Assembly (NCBI RefSeq): GCF_027744825.2
Contig: NC_071347.1
Location: forward strand, 19,230,001-19,294,000
DNA from: Synchiropus splendidus
Lineage: Eukaryota > Chordata > Actinopteri > Syngnathiformes > Callionymidae
DNA: 64,000 nucleotides
Reading direction: 5' to 3'
Both the position numbers and the translations under genes were made by a program. Positions 24,741-47,123 of the stretch are shown piece by piece (the first letter of the stretch is position 1; each line of letters starts with the position of its first letter). The notes beneath the pieces are model-generated. The model was not told where the DNA came from. It worked only from the letters and a program-made list of their open reading frames with translations, and made no database searches.

Positions 24741-26580
24741 AAAGACGCCATGTTTGTTATGTTGCAGTCGTGTTTTCCCCTTCAGGTTCAGTTGGGATCT
24801 AAGTCATACACAAACGCTCCCATCAGCAGATCATATATGATAACTATCAAATACTTCTCACTTATTATTACTATTATTTTAGCGTCTTATGCACGTTACG
24901 GTCGCCTCTTTCTCTCCTTTTCACTGCGCTTTGAGAGTAACAGCAAAGATGAGGAGGTAGATTTTTGCTTCTGGGTTGGCAGCCATTGTGGACATGGCAA
25001 TGACAGTGAAGGTAACAGCATCAGAGGATCCAAAAATAGACGATGAGATGCTAATCTGCGCTTCTTTTGTCCTGATCGCGCTAATGCAAGAGCCTCTGAC
25101 GCCTCTCCAGTTAAGTGAAGCTTCGCCACACGCACGGACGCAGTCTTTTACACCGTCTTGTGGAATATGTTTTTAGGTGGCAGCTGACGAAAGTGGGATA
25201 GTGGCTGGTGAGGAGGGATTTGACTTCAGGTGGGGAAGACATGGGAGGGAAAAAGCTCCCCTCCATCGTCTGCTCGGTAAAACCCTTTTGTTGTTTCCCC
25301 CCTGAGTGCCGGCGAACAGACTCCCAGCCAGGAAGCTCGTCAATCTCTGCCACAGCAGCCCATAAATTAGTGCCCAAATTACTGGTGAAAGAGACATGGA
25401 GGGAGATGTCTTGTGCCGCGGTTTGGGAATACGTCTCCCCTTCCTGCTCACCTCCCCCTCGTAGATGGTGTCAGAATGCACTTCAAAAAAACAGTCAAGT
25501 AAATACAGGGGGAGACGTGCGGAGAGAAGCGCGGCTTTGTTGTACAGGCATCTCCAGTTGGGCAGCGCTGAAATATTAATAGGCCTCACACACAAACAAA
25601 CACGCACGCACACACAGAGACGTACGCATGGGTTCATCCCTGAAGCAGCCCAGGGCATCGGTCCAGACCTGAGCTGAAGCAAAGTCACTGCGCTGGAAGA
25701 AAAGAGGAGCCGCTCTGCTCCTCTCTGCAGAGGAACTTCAAATGTGGCCGGTCTGATGTGAAGCGTGACACGTTTGGGGGAAGATGCTGCATTGAGACAT
25801 CACCATAGATCTGCTCTGTCTTCCCTTTCTGCCCCAAATCCTTTGGTCAGAATGTTTCCTGATGACTTCAGCATGCTTATAGGTTGGATGGAAGCGGATT
25901 AAAATGATGATGCGGTATTTTAGTCTGCAGGTGATTTTTTTTTCACCGTGCGCTTTCTTTGTGCTACAAATACCATTAGGTAATATGCCAACTGTCTCCC
26001 TTCCCGAAAAACAAATAGCACATTTGTACTCCTCGGCTTGTGTTCGGTGGCACGACTGTCCTTTGCTGCTGACATTCAAATAACCTTTCTTCTGCAGTGT
26101 ATGTGGGAATACGGAGGGGAAAAAAGTGCAACTTCACATGCGGGGCGCCGAGCCCCGGCAGATGAAAAGAGAGAGAGAGGAATTCTGATTCCAGCTCTTG
26201 TTAGGCTGTCGTCTCTCTACAGCAAGATCTGACTGCCATGGGTATCTGTTAGGAAGAGAGTGTGGATATCAGTCGGCGGCTGATCTTCTCTGCCAAATGC
26301 CAAGTTCATGTGGCATAGCAAAGATGGAGACAGATGATGGAGAAGTGTTCGGAAATCAGTCAAGTCTGCTGCCCCGGTGTCGCCTGGAGCGGCACATTAT
26401 CAGGCTGACACCAAGCACGCGTGTGAGTTCACCATGCGAACCAGCAGTTCACCTGCCGTTTTCACCCGACTCACCTTTGATCAATATGGTCAGGGTTCAA
26501 ACCTGCCCCTCATCTGTGTCGCCTGTTTGCTTTGTTTTCATCATTGTTATTTTGTTACTTTGGCAGAGTTTTTAAAATAA
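24741..26580. other. Non-coding, no recognised element
   Basis: Mixed composition. A (CA)/(CG)-like patch lies at 25585-25625 and a short (GA) run at 26168-26180. Open frames here show no family similarity and no supporting splice structure. Confidence 0.3.
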
Positions 26581-27240
26581 CAAAGTTAGTGTTTAAGTAA
26601 ATCCACTGCATATTTTAGCTCATATTTCTTTATACAACTTTCTGCCTCAAGTAAATAAGTTTGTACTGTCATAATCTTTCATTTTTTTATGCTGTCATTA
26701 CAATATTATCATTATTATGGTGGGCTCTAGTCCCTACAAGCTGTTTATTTGGATGTTTTTCTTATTTTCTTTTTTTATTTATTTATTGTAGTGGGGTTGG
26801 CTTTAGGTTTCTCCCGGTAAATGACTTTTTTCACTTCTGTTGTTGTGCTTTTTAATAACATTAGAATAATTTTCCTAATTTTTCCAGTGGTCTCTGTCCC
26901 GTAACAGTTATTTATTAAATATTTAAATATATCTATTTCAAGAAGTAATAATTTCCCTGCTGATTTTGCACTTTTATTATTGCCATTATTATTATTATTA
27001 TTACTTTAGTCTAGTTTATTTAAGTTTTCTGCCTTGAGTAAATAAGGTGCAATTTATTTTTCACTGAAAATATTTTTCTTTTTTTTTTTCATTTCTTTCT
27101 TATTTATTTTTTCTGTTTGGGCATTTTTATTAAAACATTAGGATTATTTCCCCAAATGTTCTGGGGGTCTCGGCTTCTCTATAACTATGTTTGTTTTTTC
27201 TTAATATATTAAGAGTTTGATCCAGAAAAATGTCCCCATT
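26581..27240. other. T-rich / AT-rich low-complexity DNA
   Basis: Long T-rich runs with attattatt microsatellite traces (26985-27003). Confidence 0.4.
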
Positions 27241-28440
27241 GTGGCATCCATCGATCAATCAAACAAAATCCCTCCGATTTTACAAACTACTCCAGCATCC
27301 TAACAGTGTGCAGCCTGCTGCAAAAATGTCTGAATCCTTGACATTTTAGCAATAATCACCTCTTTCCTCTTTGTTTGTTGGGACGGTGAAACAGCATGAT
27401 AATGTAATTACACACAACATTGGTGACAGATCTTCCACACTGCTGTACCTCGTCCAGTTCCTTATATAATCTCTGACATGAGCGCTCTGGCTTGCGTCAC
27501 TCTGTCAATGACAGCTGTCAACACAACATGGCTCCCACACACACACACTCACACTCACACACACACAGGGCGGTTTTCCTCAAACACGCTTTGTAACAGG
27601 CGAATGTTTGGAGAGCAGAAACAGAGGAGCAATGGCTTCATATTCGCCGCTCCAATCCAGTAATGGGTTAAGCTCTTGGCATTATGACGGTGGCGCTGCA
27701 ATGTCAGGGATCATCTTAATCCTTGGATGTTATGTCAGTAGTTCATGGGTTCAGTGGAAACAGTTTGGAGAAAGTGGAGGAAGTTCCTCATGTTTCAGGG
27801 AAATAACACGGTTTCTAAGGATCTGCTTTGACAGGGCCATTACACTGCTTTGACCCAGCAACTGCACATTTGTTTTCAGTCGCTTCCCAACAAAGATGAA
27901 ATTCCCGTGATGATGAAGCAATGGTTTTTGGAGGAGGATTTTTCTTCAGAATGTCCAGAGAACTTGGCAGGTCAGGTGCTGTGTTACACTTGGCTGTGGC
28001 AGTTCAAGCTCCTCCAGCGACCTTGAACATGACCCTTCTGATGTTGTCAGGCCTGAAAACTGAAATCGATCGCCGCTCATTGAAGACAGTGAGACGATAG
28101 TTGCGCTGTTGAACATAGAGACGGGTAATTAGCAAGGGCTGGTGACTGTGACGGAGCAAGACATGGGGTCAAAAGAGAACTGTTCATGACAGCGGCCCAG
28201 ATTAGGTCAAAGAAGCACTGGCTGTACGCAGAAGTCAGGCTTCTCTGTTGTTGCTGACGAAGCCTAGTGAAAGGCTGTGATCCCTTTAACATCAAGTTCA
28301 CCCAATTTCATAAAGCTGTGAACCCGTCTATGATCTCTTTTTCTGACTTAATCTAGTCTAATCTGGGGGAATAACGCAGCTACACATGACTGTAGACGAA
28401 ATGGGCGGGAAAAAATATGCACAGGAATATACAGTGAAGT
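27241..28440. other. Non-coding, no recognised element
   Basis: Contains a (CA)n microsatellite at 27537-27567; otherwise complex sequence without supported genes. attaggtcaaag at 28201-28212 is a nuclear-receptor half-site. Confidence 0.3.
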
Positions 28441-28687
28441 GAAAACTTAAAAAATAAATTATTAAAAAATTGTGTTAAATAAATTAAATAATATAATATA
28501 TAAAAATATTATAAAAATAATAATATAATAATAATATAAAAATATTATTTTGTAAATCTGGTTAGAGTAAGTATTTAAAATAATTATTTTTTTAAATCTG
28601 ATCAAAATAAAGTTCATGATTTTTCAGATTAATCCATAGAAAAAATGGAAAAACATGTAATAAAAGGAAATTACTTCACCTCTGCAG

Positions 28688-28761
<74 letters not shown>

Positions 28762-28840
28762 CTAAAAAAAGAAGATGTATGTAGAAACATCTTAATTGCT
28801 TTAATGTGCGAAGAAAAAAAAAAGTTTCTATTTTCTAATG
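28441..28840. repeat. AT-rich block with (TA)n microsatellite
   Basis: Low-complexity A/T from 28441. An uninterrupted (TA)n of about 34 units spans 28690-28758. Confidence 0.85.
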
Positions 28841-28901
28841 AATAGCTCTTCAGAAGTCTACCGTTTTATTGTGTGGTCCATGACTGACTGTTTTTCATTC
28901 A

Positions 28902-28917
28902 TCGCCCCCTGCTGACG
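28902..28917 (-). promoter_or_regulatory. CTCF-like motif
   Basis: The minus strand reads gtcagcagggggcgat, close to the CTCF core. Motif match only. Confidence 0.4.
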
Positions 28918-29937
28918 GGATTTCTCCCCTCATCATAGCTGGACGCAGAAAGAGGAGGAATGAGCTATTGTACGTGCGAACACGGCCTCAGTGTCCAGGT
29001 CTCTGATAACGTCCTGCAGCACTATGGTCGGAGCAGACCGTGAAGGGCGGCGGGTGAACATGCGGTGGCCACGCTGCCCTTTTGCACATGTTCTCCGAGT
29101 GACACATCATCCCCTCAAAGGCCCCGTGAGTGTGGTGAATCAGTGTCCTTGAACTGCTCAGCCTCAGTCAGACAAAGAGCCGGCTCCAACCGTCTCCTCT
29201 GTCTGCCGTGCCCATTGTCCGCAACACCCACGCCAGGCGCACGGGAGCCGCCGTCGTCCGGCCCCTGCGTGCTCATGCGCGTGGTTTGATTGTTTTGGGG
29301 TATGATTTCCACATAATCTCGGCGGCTCAGCAGGTGTCTTTGAAGTGGTCTGCTTACAGAGGCCATCTCGCGGTGCTGAGAGGAGCAGTGGGGCTGCAGG
29401 GATGGGCTTTAGCATGGCCGCTCGGCTGACTGTGCCTAGCTTTGATGTCGCGAGCGGGGAAGGATGGGCTGGCTGGCAGGGAGGCGAGCAGGCAGGGAGG
29501 CAAGGAGGCAGGCAGGCAGGCGCGGTGAATGGGATCAGTGGCAGCGCGCTGGTCAGGCTCGGGCGAGCCAGCAGCTGCCTGCTTCACACCGAGAGGTAGT
29601 TAACGCCGCTGCTCCTGTCAATAGATATCGACTGCCAGATCACGAGCGCTTACGATAGCAGGCTGTTGTTTGTCTGACTGACTCCCACTGGGGTTCAATT
29701 CCACTCAATGTCAAAGTCCAAACTGAGGCATGGGGACTTGACCATTGACCACGACTCACAGCTGAGCTAGGAAGTCCCTCCCGCCATGCTAGACCAAAGG
29801 GTTTGCTGCCCTTTCTTTGGTAAGGGTCATGCAGCATGAAGTTTGGGTACTTATACTCATCAGTTTTACCTTGTGTTGGTCGACTTTGGTTTTATTTGTA
29901 CAAGCAATTATTGACGGGGTATTTTGGTGTCGTAGCT
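28918..29937. other. GC-richer non-coding DNA with a GGCA/GGAG minisatellite
   Basis: 29468-29522 is a degenerate ggcagg/gaggca repeat. The rest is complex and CpG-containing (29210-29290). No exon recognised. Confidence 0.35.
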
Positions 29938-30160
29938 CGTAGGGATCCGATCCGATCCAGCTCGGATTCCTTGTTCCTTTTCTGGTCTTATCCTGACCTC
30001 AAGTTGCCTTTTCTAAAACGCTGTCAACAGCAATGATGAAAATAATAAAGCAAACACATCTCTGGTATCGGATTGGGAAAGATATCGGTATTGGCAGGAA
30101 TCCAAATTCAGATATAGGGTTCAGAAGTGGGGATCGGTGCATCCCCAAGTCGGTAGCGTC
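29938..30160. mobile_element. Degraded hAT-like element with ccgatcc/ggtatcgg ends
   Basis: Starts tagggatccgatccgatcc and ends ggggatcggtgcatcccc, giving imperfect inverted ends. Internal ctggtatcggattggg resembles the subterminal repeats of the element at 21694. No matching target duplication. Confidence 0.4.
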
Positions 30161-31299
30161 TTTTCCTTGTCCACGTGGCAACATCTCCTCAGTATTTCGG
30201 TCAAATCCATTCTTCTGTTTTTGAGTTATTTTACGAACAAACACAGCCGATCCTCAGATAGAAACAAACTGTCTCTGACTCCCTCCTTCATTTGTTCAGT
30301 ACATGCCTTTGAATGAACATGCTCTCATTTGTGGAGAAGAGTCATGAATTTCTGCTTCATTCTCCGAACTCCTGATGAATGATCCTTCCCCGAAAACACA
30401 AAAGCAAATCCTCTTTTTTCTCATGGAAACCCTGACTGCTGATGACCAAGTTGCCTCAGCCTGTTCATGTTCTACTGGTCCAGATGCTTCTATTTTCCCC
30501 TGCGCGTGAAGCGATGGCATCAAAGAGCGTCCCATAAGTGTCGACTCCTCGTCTTGACCTCCACTCAACCCCTGCCAGTTTAATGAAAGAAGCTTATCCC
30601 AGTGTGGAAATAACAATTTGCTCATTCTGAGGCCATGGAGCCACAGAGCTTTCCTCCGCCGGTCCACAGACAAACCCTTTTTACTGTTGACTGCTCTGAG
30701 CATCCAGAGGCTTGAGCGGCGGTGGGGTGATAGGGTGTTAGCTGGTGAGGCGCAGTGCAATCGCCGTCTTTCTGCTGCAGATATGGCTTTGTGCTCGCTC
30801 TGTCCTGGCACCCTCGCTCCGTCTCCACTTCCACCTGATGTGGCACAGCCTCTGTCAGGCCCGAGCGAGTGCCCATCCGGCTCCGCTCCTCCAGGAGAGA
30901 TGAAGGCATCTCCAGGGTGGGGGTAGTAGCATCAACCTAAGCCTGGAGCTATCAGAGGCTGGAGCTCAGAGCCAAAAGCCTGTGGGCTGTGCAGGGTGGG
31001 TGGAAGCTTGGCTCAGCTCGGGAGCCAAAAGGAGCAGCCCTGCACTGCCACCTAATGGAGGGAGCCCTTCGCTACACCCTGTCTATCGCCCCAGCCAGTC
31101 ACAACTGAGGCTACGCTTCGGCGGTCATGAGTGCATGTCAGAACAAATTATGTACGTAATGAGGCTGAAAATGCTAAAGGAGTCGAAACACACTGCTCGG
31201 CGAATGCTCACGAGGGGGAACACAGAAACAAACAATGGCTCAAACACAGAAAGACCCATCTCATCTAAAGAGGAGCCCTTCACAGCAAGGAAAAAAAAG
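30161..31299. other. Non-coding, no recognised element
   Basis: Moderate GC. Open frames exist on both strands but have no recognisable family content. Confidence 0.3.
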
Positions 31300-31960
31300 A
31301 TTAATTAGAAATTAAGGTTTTCACCGCCCTCCTGCTGGAGCTCCCCATAATCCGGCCCGACGCGGTGCAGTGGCCTCCATTGTATGTGAGGAGCAGAAAT
31401 CACAGGCGCTGTTGTCTAATTGTGGAGCGGCTTTTGTTGGTGGCGCTAAAATGCAGGGTAATTCCGTGTAAACACGGCCATTCTTGTTGACTCCAGCCGC
31501 GCAAGGAGAAGGGGCGCAGACTGCCGAGTGAATGGAGTGTGGCTCCGGGGTTAGTGGATTAGAGGCTCTGCCTTCGGGGGCAGACCTCGGGGACGGGGAC
31601 ATGATCCGCGCGACACCTTACCGACTTGGAGACGGCTGGTTCAAACGGCAGGGATTGAAGGAGCCTCTGATGTGATCAAACTACTCTAAAGAGGTCGGTT
31701 GTTGAGGTGTGAAGGGGATGTAGGAAGACAAGACAAGGCTTTGGAGTCTCCTCAGTTCGGCATTACTGGAGGGCAGAGGCTGATGTAACTGTTAGACACC
31801 ACCGATGCACCGCCTCCTCTTAATTATCTCCGTTTTAATAAGAGAAAAATCATAATATTCTTTCCGTAATGAGTTTGGACGAGTGTTGCACCAGCTCCAG
31901 CCGCCGTGATTGGGCGGCTGGTTGGGGAAAACCATGACATCGTGAGAAAATAACCCTCGG
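31300..31960. other. Candidate conserved non-coding element
   Basis: Complex sequence with AT-rich cores set in GC-moderate DNA (attagaaattaagg, tgtctaattgtgg, cttaattatctccg). No repeats match it. Composition-based inference. Confidence 0.3.
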
Positions 31961-32580
31961 TTATCTTTCCTCGATTTAGATCAGATAGCCGAGTTTGTCT
32001 GGTGCGGCACTGTACTGTAGGGATGGTGGGACTGAGATGCTGGAGATGTGGAGGAGGGCTGTGAGATAGAGATCTCCTGAGGGAAAGAGGAGAAGACAGA
32101 GGGAGGTGGAGGTGGGGAAGGATACTGCATCAGTGGCTGCGCTGATAAAACGGAGAGCGGCGGGACAAGCTGGGAGTTCTGTGCCTCCCATGTCTGTGTG
32201 TTCTGTCCGCTTCTGCTGGGATTGGTTGGCCCGTGGCCTGCTGCTCAAGGCTCCTCGACATGGACCTGTCAACACTCCAATCACCTCGGAGATACGGGTG
32301 CATAAATCTCAGGCGACGTTGTCTGTGGGTCCTTCTTTTGTTTGACTGAGAAAGTGTTCCAACGACGCCATATCAAGGGCTCAAACCATGAGCGATTATT
32401 TTGGTTCTTTGGCTCCGATGGACGGGAAACAAAGCCCGCCTGCCTTATTTAGGTTTCAATACAGTCCGGTTTCCTGCCGCCGGCTGCTACATTTGGATCG
32501 TGGGCTTTATATATGTGTTCCACTGGTTACAAAGTAAGCTCAAGAGTGGCTTGTGTTTTTAGTGAAGCTTCAATTCCACT
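31961..32580. other. Non-coding, no recognised element
   Basis: A purine-rich patch at 32040-32120 and no supported exon. Confidence 0.3.
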
Positions 32581-32584
32581 TCAT

Positions 32585-32660
32585 TTCTTAGCTCTTGAGG
32601 GCCACATTAATGTCTTGACTTGCCAAATTTGGCCCCCAAGCCTGTAGTTTGTGATAAACA
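32585..32660. repeat. Repeat fragment of the ggccaaatttggccc type
   Basis: gagggccacatt ... gccaaatttggcccccaagc resembles the fragments at 5838 and 49316, in the opposite orientation to the former. Termini not found. Confidence 0.35.
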
Positions 32661-33620
32661 GTTATTGAAAAATATTTCTATTTGAGGTTTTTTTAGGTTC
32701 CAAATGGCTCACAATTGCAACTGTGACTCACTTTATGTGTCGTGCTGTGAGGTGGGTCTCTTCAGGTTTGGGTTCAACACTATAGCTGGGAAATATATTT
32801 ACACTGGGGCCACACATATACTGTAATTATGAAATATAGAAATAAATCCTGCCACAGAGTTGGTTTCTGAATGTTATTATTTATTTGTCTAATAATAAGG
32901 ATGTAACAAGAGAATAGCTGAAATGCAGTATATAGAATGATATTTTGAGATTTATTTGTGTCGTTGTAAGTCAGTGAATAAAGTATAGGTCAAAATATCT
33001 GAAGTAAAATGTATTAAAATATTTAGAAAATAAATAAGGAAAAATTATAAAGCCCCCCAAAAAACAGTAATTGAATGACCTTTTAATATTATTATTTATT
33101 TTAATATCTGCAGAGATTAAAAATGTAAAAATAAAAATTGATTGTATATAAATAAAAATGGAAAAAAGGCAATATATATATATTTATAATATATATATTA
33201 TAGAATATAACATTCTAAAAACAGTATTTAATAAATGGATCAGTTGATTTGGTTGTAACTCACTTTAGCAGTAAACATTTGCATATTAGCATTAGCAGTG
33301 CCGCTCACTTTGACCCTGACCTACTGAGCGTATGTGGCCCCCGAGCCACACCTTCGTCTCCCCACTGTTGACCTCATCTCTGCAGCCATTATGTTTGCTG
33401 GTGAGGCTTCTGTCTGATGTCAACGTCTCCTAATGTACCTTACGTTTCCAATGCAAATCGACGGCGTGTTCGCACTGGAATGTTGCGTCTTTGAACTTGA
33501 AGAGGTCTCCATCCCTATTTCTCTGTGAAGATCCAACATTTTTTTTTTTTAAACACCTCGCTACTCTTTCATGTCCCAATATAGATCCATGCTGACGGTG
33601 TGTTCTTTTCTTCTCCGCAG
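32661..33620. other. rora intron sequence before the first recognised exon
   Basis: AT-rich low complexity at 32860-33240, then a unique stretch. It ends in a T-rich tract (33539-33550) and the acceptor ttcttctccgcag before 33621. Confidence 0.5.
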
Positions 33621-43990
<10,370 letters not shown>

Positions 43991-45885
43991 CAGCCCGGCC
44001 TGGTGCCCACCGTAGGGGAATGTGGTGGAGGAATCTGAGACACTTTATAGGTGGCCTGCACAAACCAGAGCGGACAGACGTCGCGCTCCTCTTCTTTCAC
44101 GTCCCACTCAACTTTGGTTCTCCGCCTCCGGACCCCACTGAGAGGTGGCTTCTGACCCGAGCGACGTCGATTCATTGTTAACTATCCACAATTTGAGAAG
44201 CAATATTTCCTGTCCAGTCATAATCCGACAGAAGAATTCGTCTGTTCCATCTCACCCCGATCTCCGACGGGGTCCAGTCCGGCTTCCTTTCTCCCCTCGT
44301 GTTCAGATTCCCACGCATTTCTGGGCGCTCGCGGCGGCTTCGAGGGAGGCTGTGTCGACATGCCATCGCCGCCTCTCCACGGACAATCGTTGAACAACAA
44401 GAAAAAAGAAAGAGAATTCTGGTAATTCTAAACTATTTTAGTTGTCAAAGACTCCATCCACCATTGTTGCATAGTGAAATCATGTAAGGCCATCTGCTAT
44501 TAATCCTTGCTCTGGACGGGAGCCCTGCCGACGCTGGGGCGCCCACGAGGGTCCATTCCACCTGTTTTATAATGTACTACAGGGTATATGGTCATAAGTA
44601 CTTACTATACAGAAGAAGTAATGTTTATAGAATCTATTTTAAATAACATGTATGATAATAGTAGTTAGACCATTCTTAAATGTTGACTTGATAAGGCACT
44701 TTTATTTACACCTTTTTTTCCTTGTTAATTTAAGACTTGTATATTTACCTAGTGATGTGTTGCATGTGCACAAGAAATACAAGTTGAACCATCGTCACAG
44801 GGGCTTGTCCTGGGAGCGGAAGTTCGGGGAGGGGGCGGGGAGGGGGGGCGTCATTGAGCTGGTGAAGGAAGGTGAGGAAGTTTGGATGAGGAGGCGGGTG
44901 GAGACATTGGACGACTGGAAGAGTCAGGGAGGGAAAGATCGCCGTCGAACAGACAGTTAAATTGTAGCAGTGCGTCACAGGAATAATGGAGCTTCGGATC
45001 TTCAGAAACTGAACTTGAAATGAAAGTTCCAAGATGTTTATCACAGCTGGGTTGAGCATGAGTCGAGGCAAACGACATGCCAATTCACCAACAACAGATT
45101 TCTGTTTTGTACAGTAGTTTTCTTATTGAATGAAGATCTGCTGAAAACAACAGCGGCACACTCCTAATACTAAACACAAAGGTTTAGTTTGCTTAAATTA
45201 TTTATTCAATTTCATTTTTGTTTTTAAAACCACGGCTAGCAAGTGTGGTGAGTCGCCTCCTTATTATTGCAAGGGTAAAGATCCAGACCCCCAGTGAAGA
45301 GTGTAAGTCTGTGATCTGGGGAAAGACAGGAAGAGCGGCTCACTAAACCCCTGGACCAGCAGGAAACAGCAGGTTCATCCTGCCTGTCTCAGAGGTCAAG
45401 CCACTGAAGTCTCAGTGATCCAAGGACAGTGTTATATTGGGATTTGCCATCAAATATTTGCAACTTATTCAACGATACAGTGGAAAGCTGAATTACTGCT
45501 ATTCTTTCTTTATCTTCCTCAACTTACTTCTACTTTATTATTTATGTTTATTTACACTGTTTGGTATATTTTAGACTGGAATATACTTTTTAGGCCAAAA
45601 ACATCAACAACATTTTAATTTTATTATTATTATTATTATTATTATCCTCAATCATGCAGCGTAAACCAGTGTGTCCAATTCATTTAAGAAGCTCTGACAT
45701 CTGTGAGACACTCGGGGCATATTTGGCATATTATTATTTCATTATGGAAGTCTCACAATCATGTGACATTCGATTTGAATTTGAGAGGATGAAAATTGGA
45801 GTTCAGATATTATTTTTAATATTAGAACCGTAATTTTTTTTGTTTTGAAATTTTGCAAAGTCACGTCTTCGCTCGAGTCGCGATC

Positions 45886-45891
45886 AATAAA
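45886..45891 (+). terminator. rora: Possible proximal poly(A) signal of rora
   Basis: An AATAAA hexamer about 1.9 kb after the rora stop, within a less AT-rich stretch. It could give a shorter 3' UTR lacking three of the four miR-137 sites. No clear downstream GT element was judged, so confidence is low. Confidence 0.3.
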
Positions 45892-47117
45892 ACGCATGTC
45901 GACGGCTCATTTTGAACGAAATTCCGGCTGGAGTTGCGCGCGTGTGTGAAACAGCGGTCCCACTGCTCCACCTAGCGGAAGGTGAAGGAACAGCAGTCCG
46001 ATGTCTCCCCCGCTCCCTCACCAACACCATGAAGGGAAAGTGAATATTCAAAGCCTTGTCTGGTCGTGTAAACCTTCTATTTTTGTAACATGTTTTTCGG
46101 TTCCTCGACTGAACTTAGAGGGCGAGAGAGAAGGGGAACCAAAAAAAAAAAAAGAAGATGTCAGGTAGCACTTAACTATATTCTTGCAATAATTAGATTA
46201 GCTGCGGTTTGTGTGATTTGGGGGGTGAGGGGGGGTGAAAATGTTGGGACAAGTGCTATTTTCAGAATGCTTTGTTGTTGTGCTTCTGTTTTGTTGCGTG
46301 TGTCTTTCTTGTCAGTGTGGTTGTAAAGAGAAAAACAACAAAAAGTAACAAGAAAAAAACGTGCCAAACAGTATACGTGGCTTGTAGAACGGATTCCTTC
46401 CACATTCCAGCAGTCGCGGCTTCTAAAAAAAAAGTTTGTTTTTTTAAATATATATATATATACATATAGGCAGAAGCTTAAAAAAGGTTGTCCCTTTAGA
46501 AAGCATGACAACAGGCGCCCCCTCCCCGTGAAGTCCTTGTGTTGGATCATTCCTCTGCCGTGCAATCCGCTCCAGGTGTCGCCGCCTGGTGCTGTCACCC
46601 CTCAGGGAAGAGTTGCGTCGCCAGTCCGAGAGCAAGCCTGTGTTAGGTTTAGTTTCAGGGATGAGTCCCACATCACTGCCGCTCCAAGACCACTGCGCCC
46701 CCCCGAGTTTCTTTTCTTTTTTTTTGCTCCAATTGAAACCATCGGATTTGCGTCAAAATCAAGGTGTCATCAGGGTCTTTTAATAACAACCCTCTTTGTT
46801 GGAGAAACCAAATATTCTTATGCAATACGAAACCTGTTGTGTTGATGCTGTAGCGATCTGTTTCGTGGATATGCACAAAGCCCTTCTTTTACGACGAGCA
46901 AACCTCAGTCTCCCAGCAAACACTAGACAATCCAGGACAACAGCTAAGACGATGTATGGAACGCTCAGGGAGGTGCGGGTTCAGCGGAGAACAGGTGGCG
47001 AGTTGCAAAGCATCCGATTTTTCTCTTCGTTTCTGGATTCACCTTTACCGCCGATTTGTCTTTAAGCAAATTGTTGTTGTTTTTTTTCCACACGAGTGGC
47101 TCATAATTGTGTACTTC

Positions 47118-47123
47118 AATAAA
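47118..47123 (+). terminator. rora: Possible internal poly(A) signal of rora
   Basis: An AATAAA hexamer in an AT-rich context about 3.1 kb after the stop codon, just before a miR-137 seed match at 47131. Use of this site would remove the two most distal miR-137 sites. Confidence 0.3.

Noticed and set aside
25173..25688. 171-codon minus-strand open frame with a CVCVRVCLCVR segment
   Set aside because: The Cys/Val stretch comes from a CA/CG-type repeat, and the rest has no family content.
30296..30926. Open frames of 95-171 codons on both strands
   Set aside because: No recognisable domain, no splice partners and no codon pattern distinct from the surroundings; likely chance in moderate-GC DNA.
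32982..32992. RORE-like agtataggtca, possible autoregulation of rora
   Set aside because: One mismatch in the A/T-rich flank, in low-complexity AT DNA; such sites are expected by chance.
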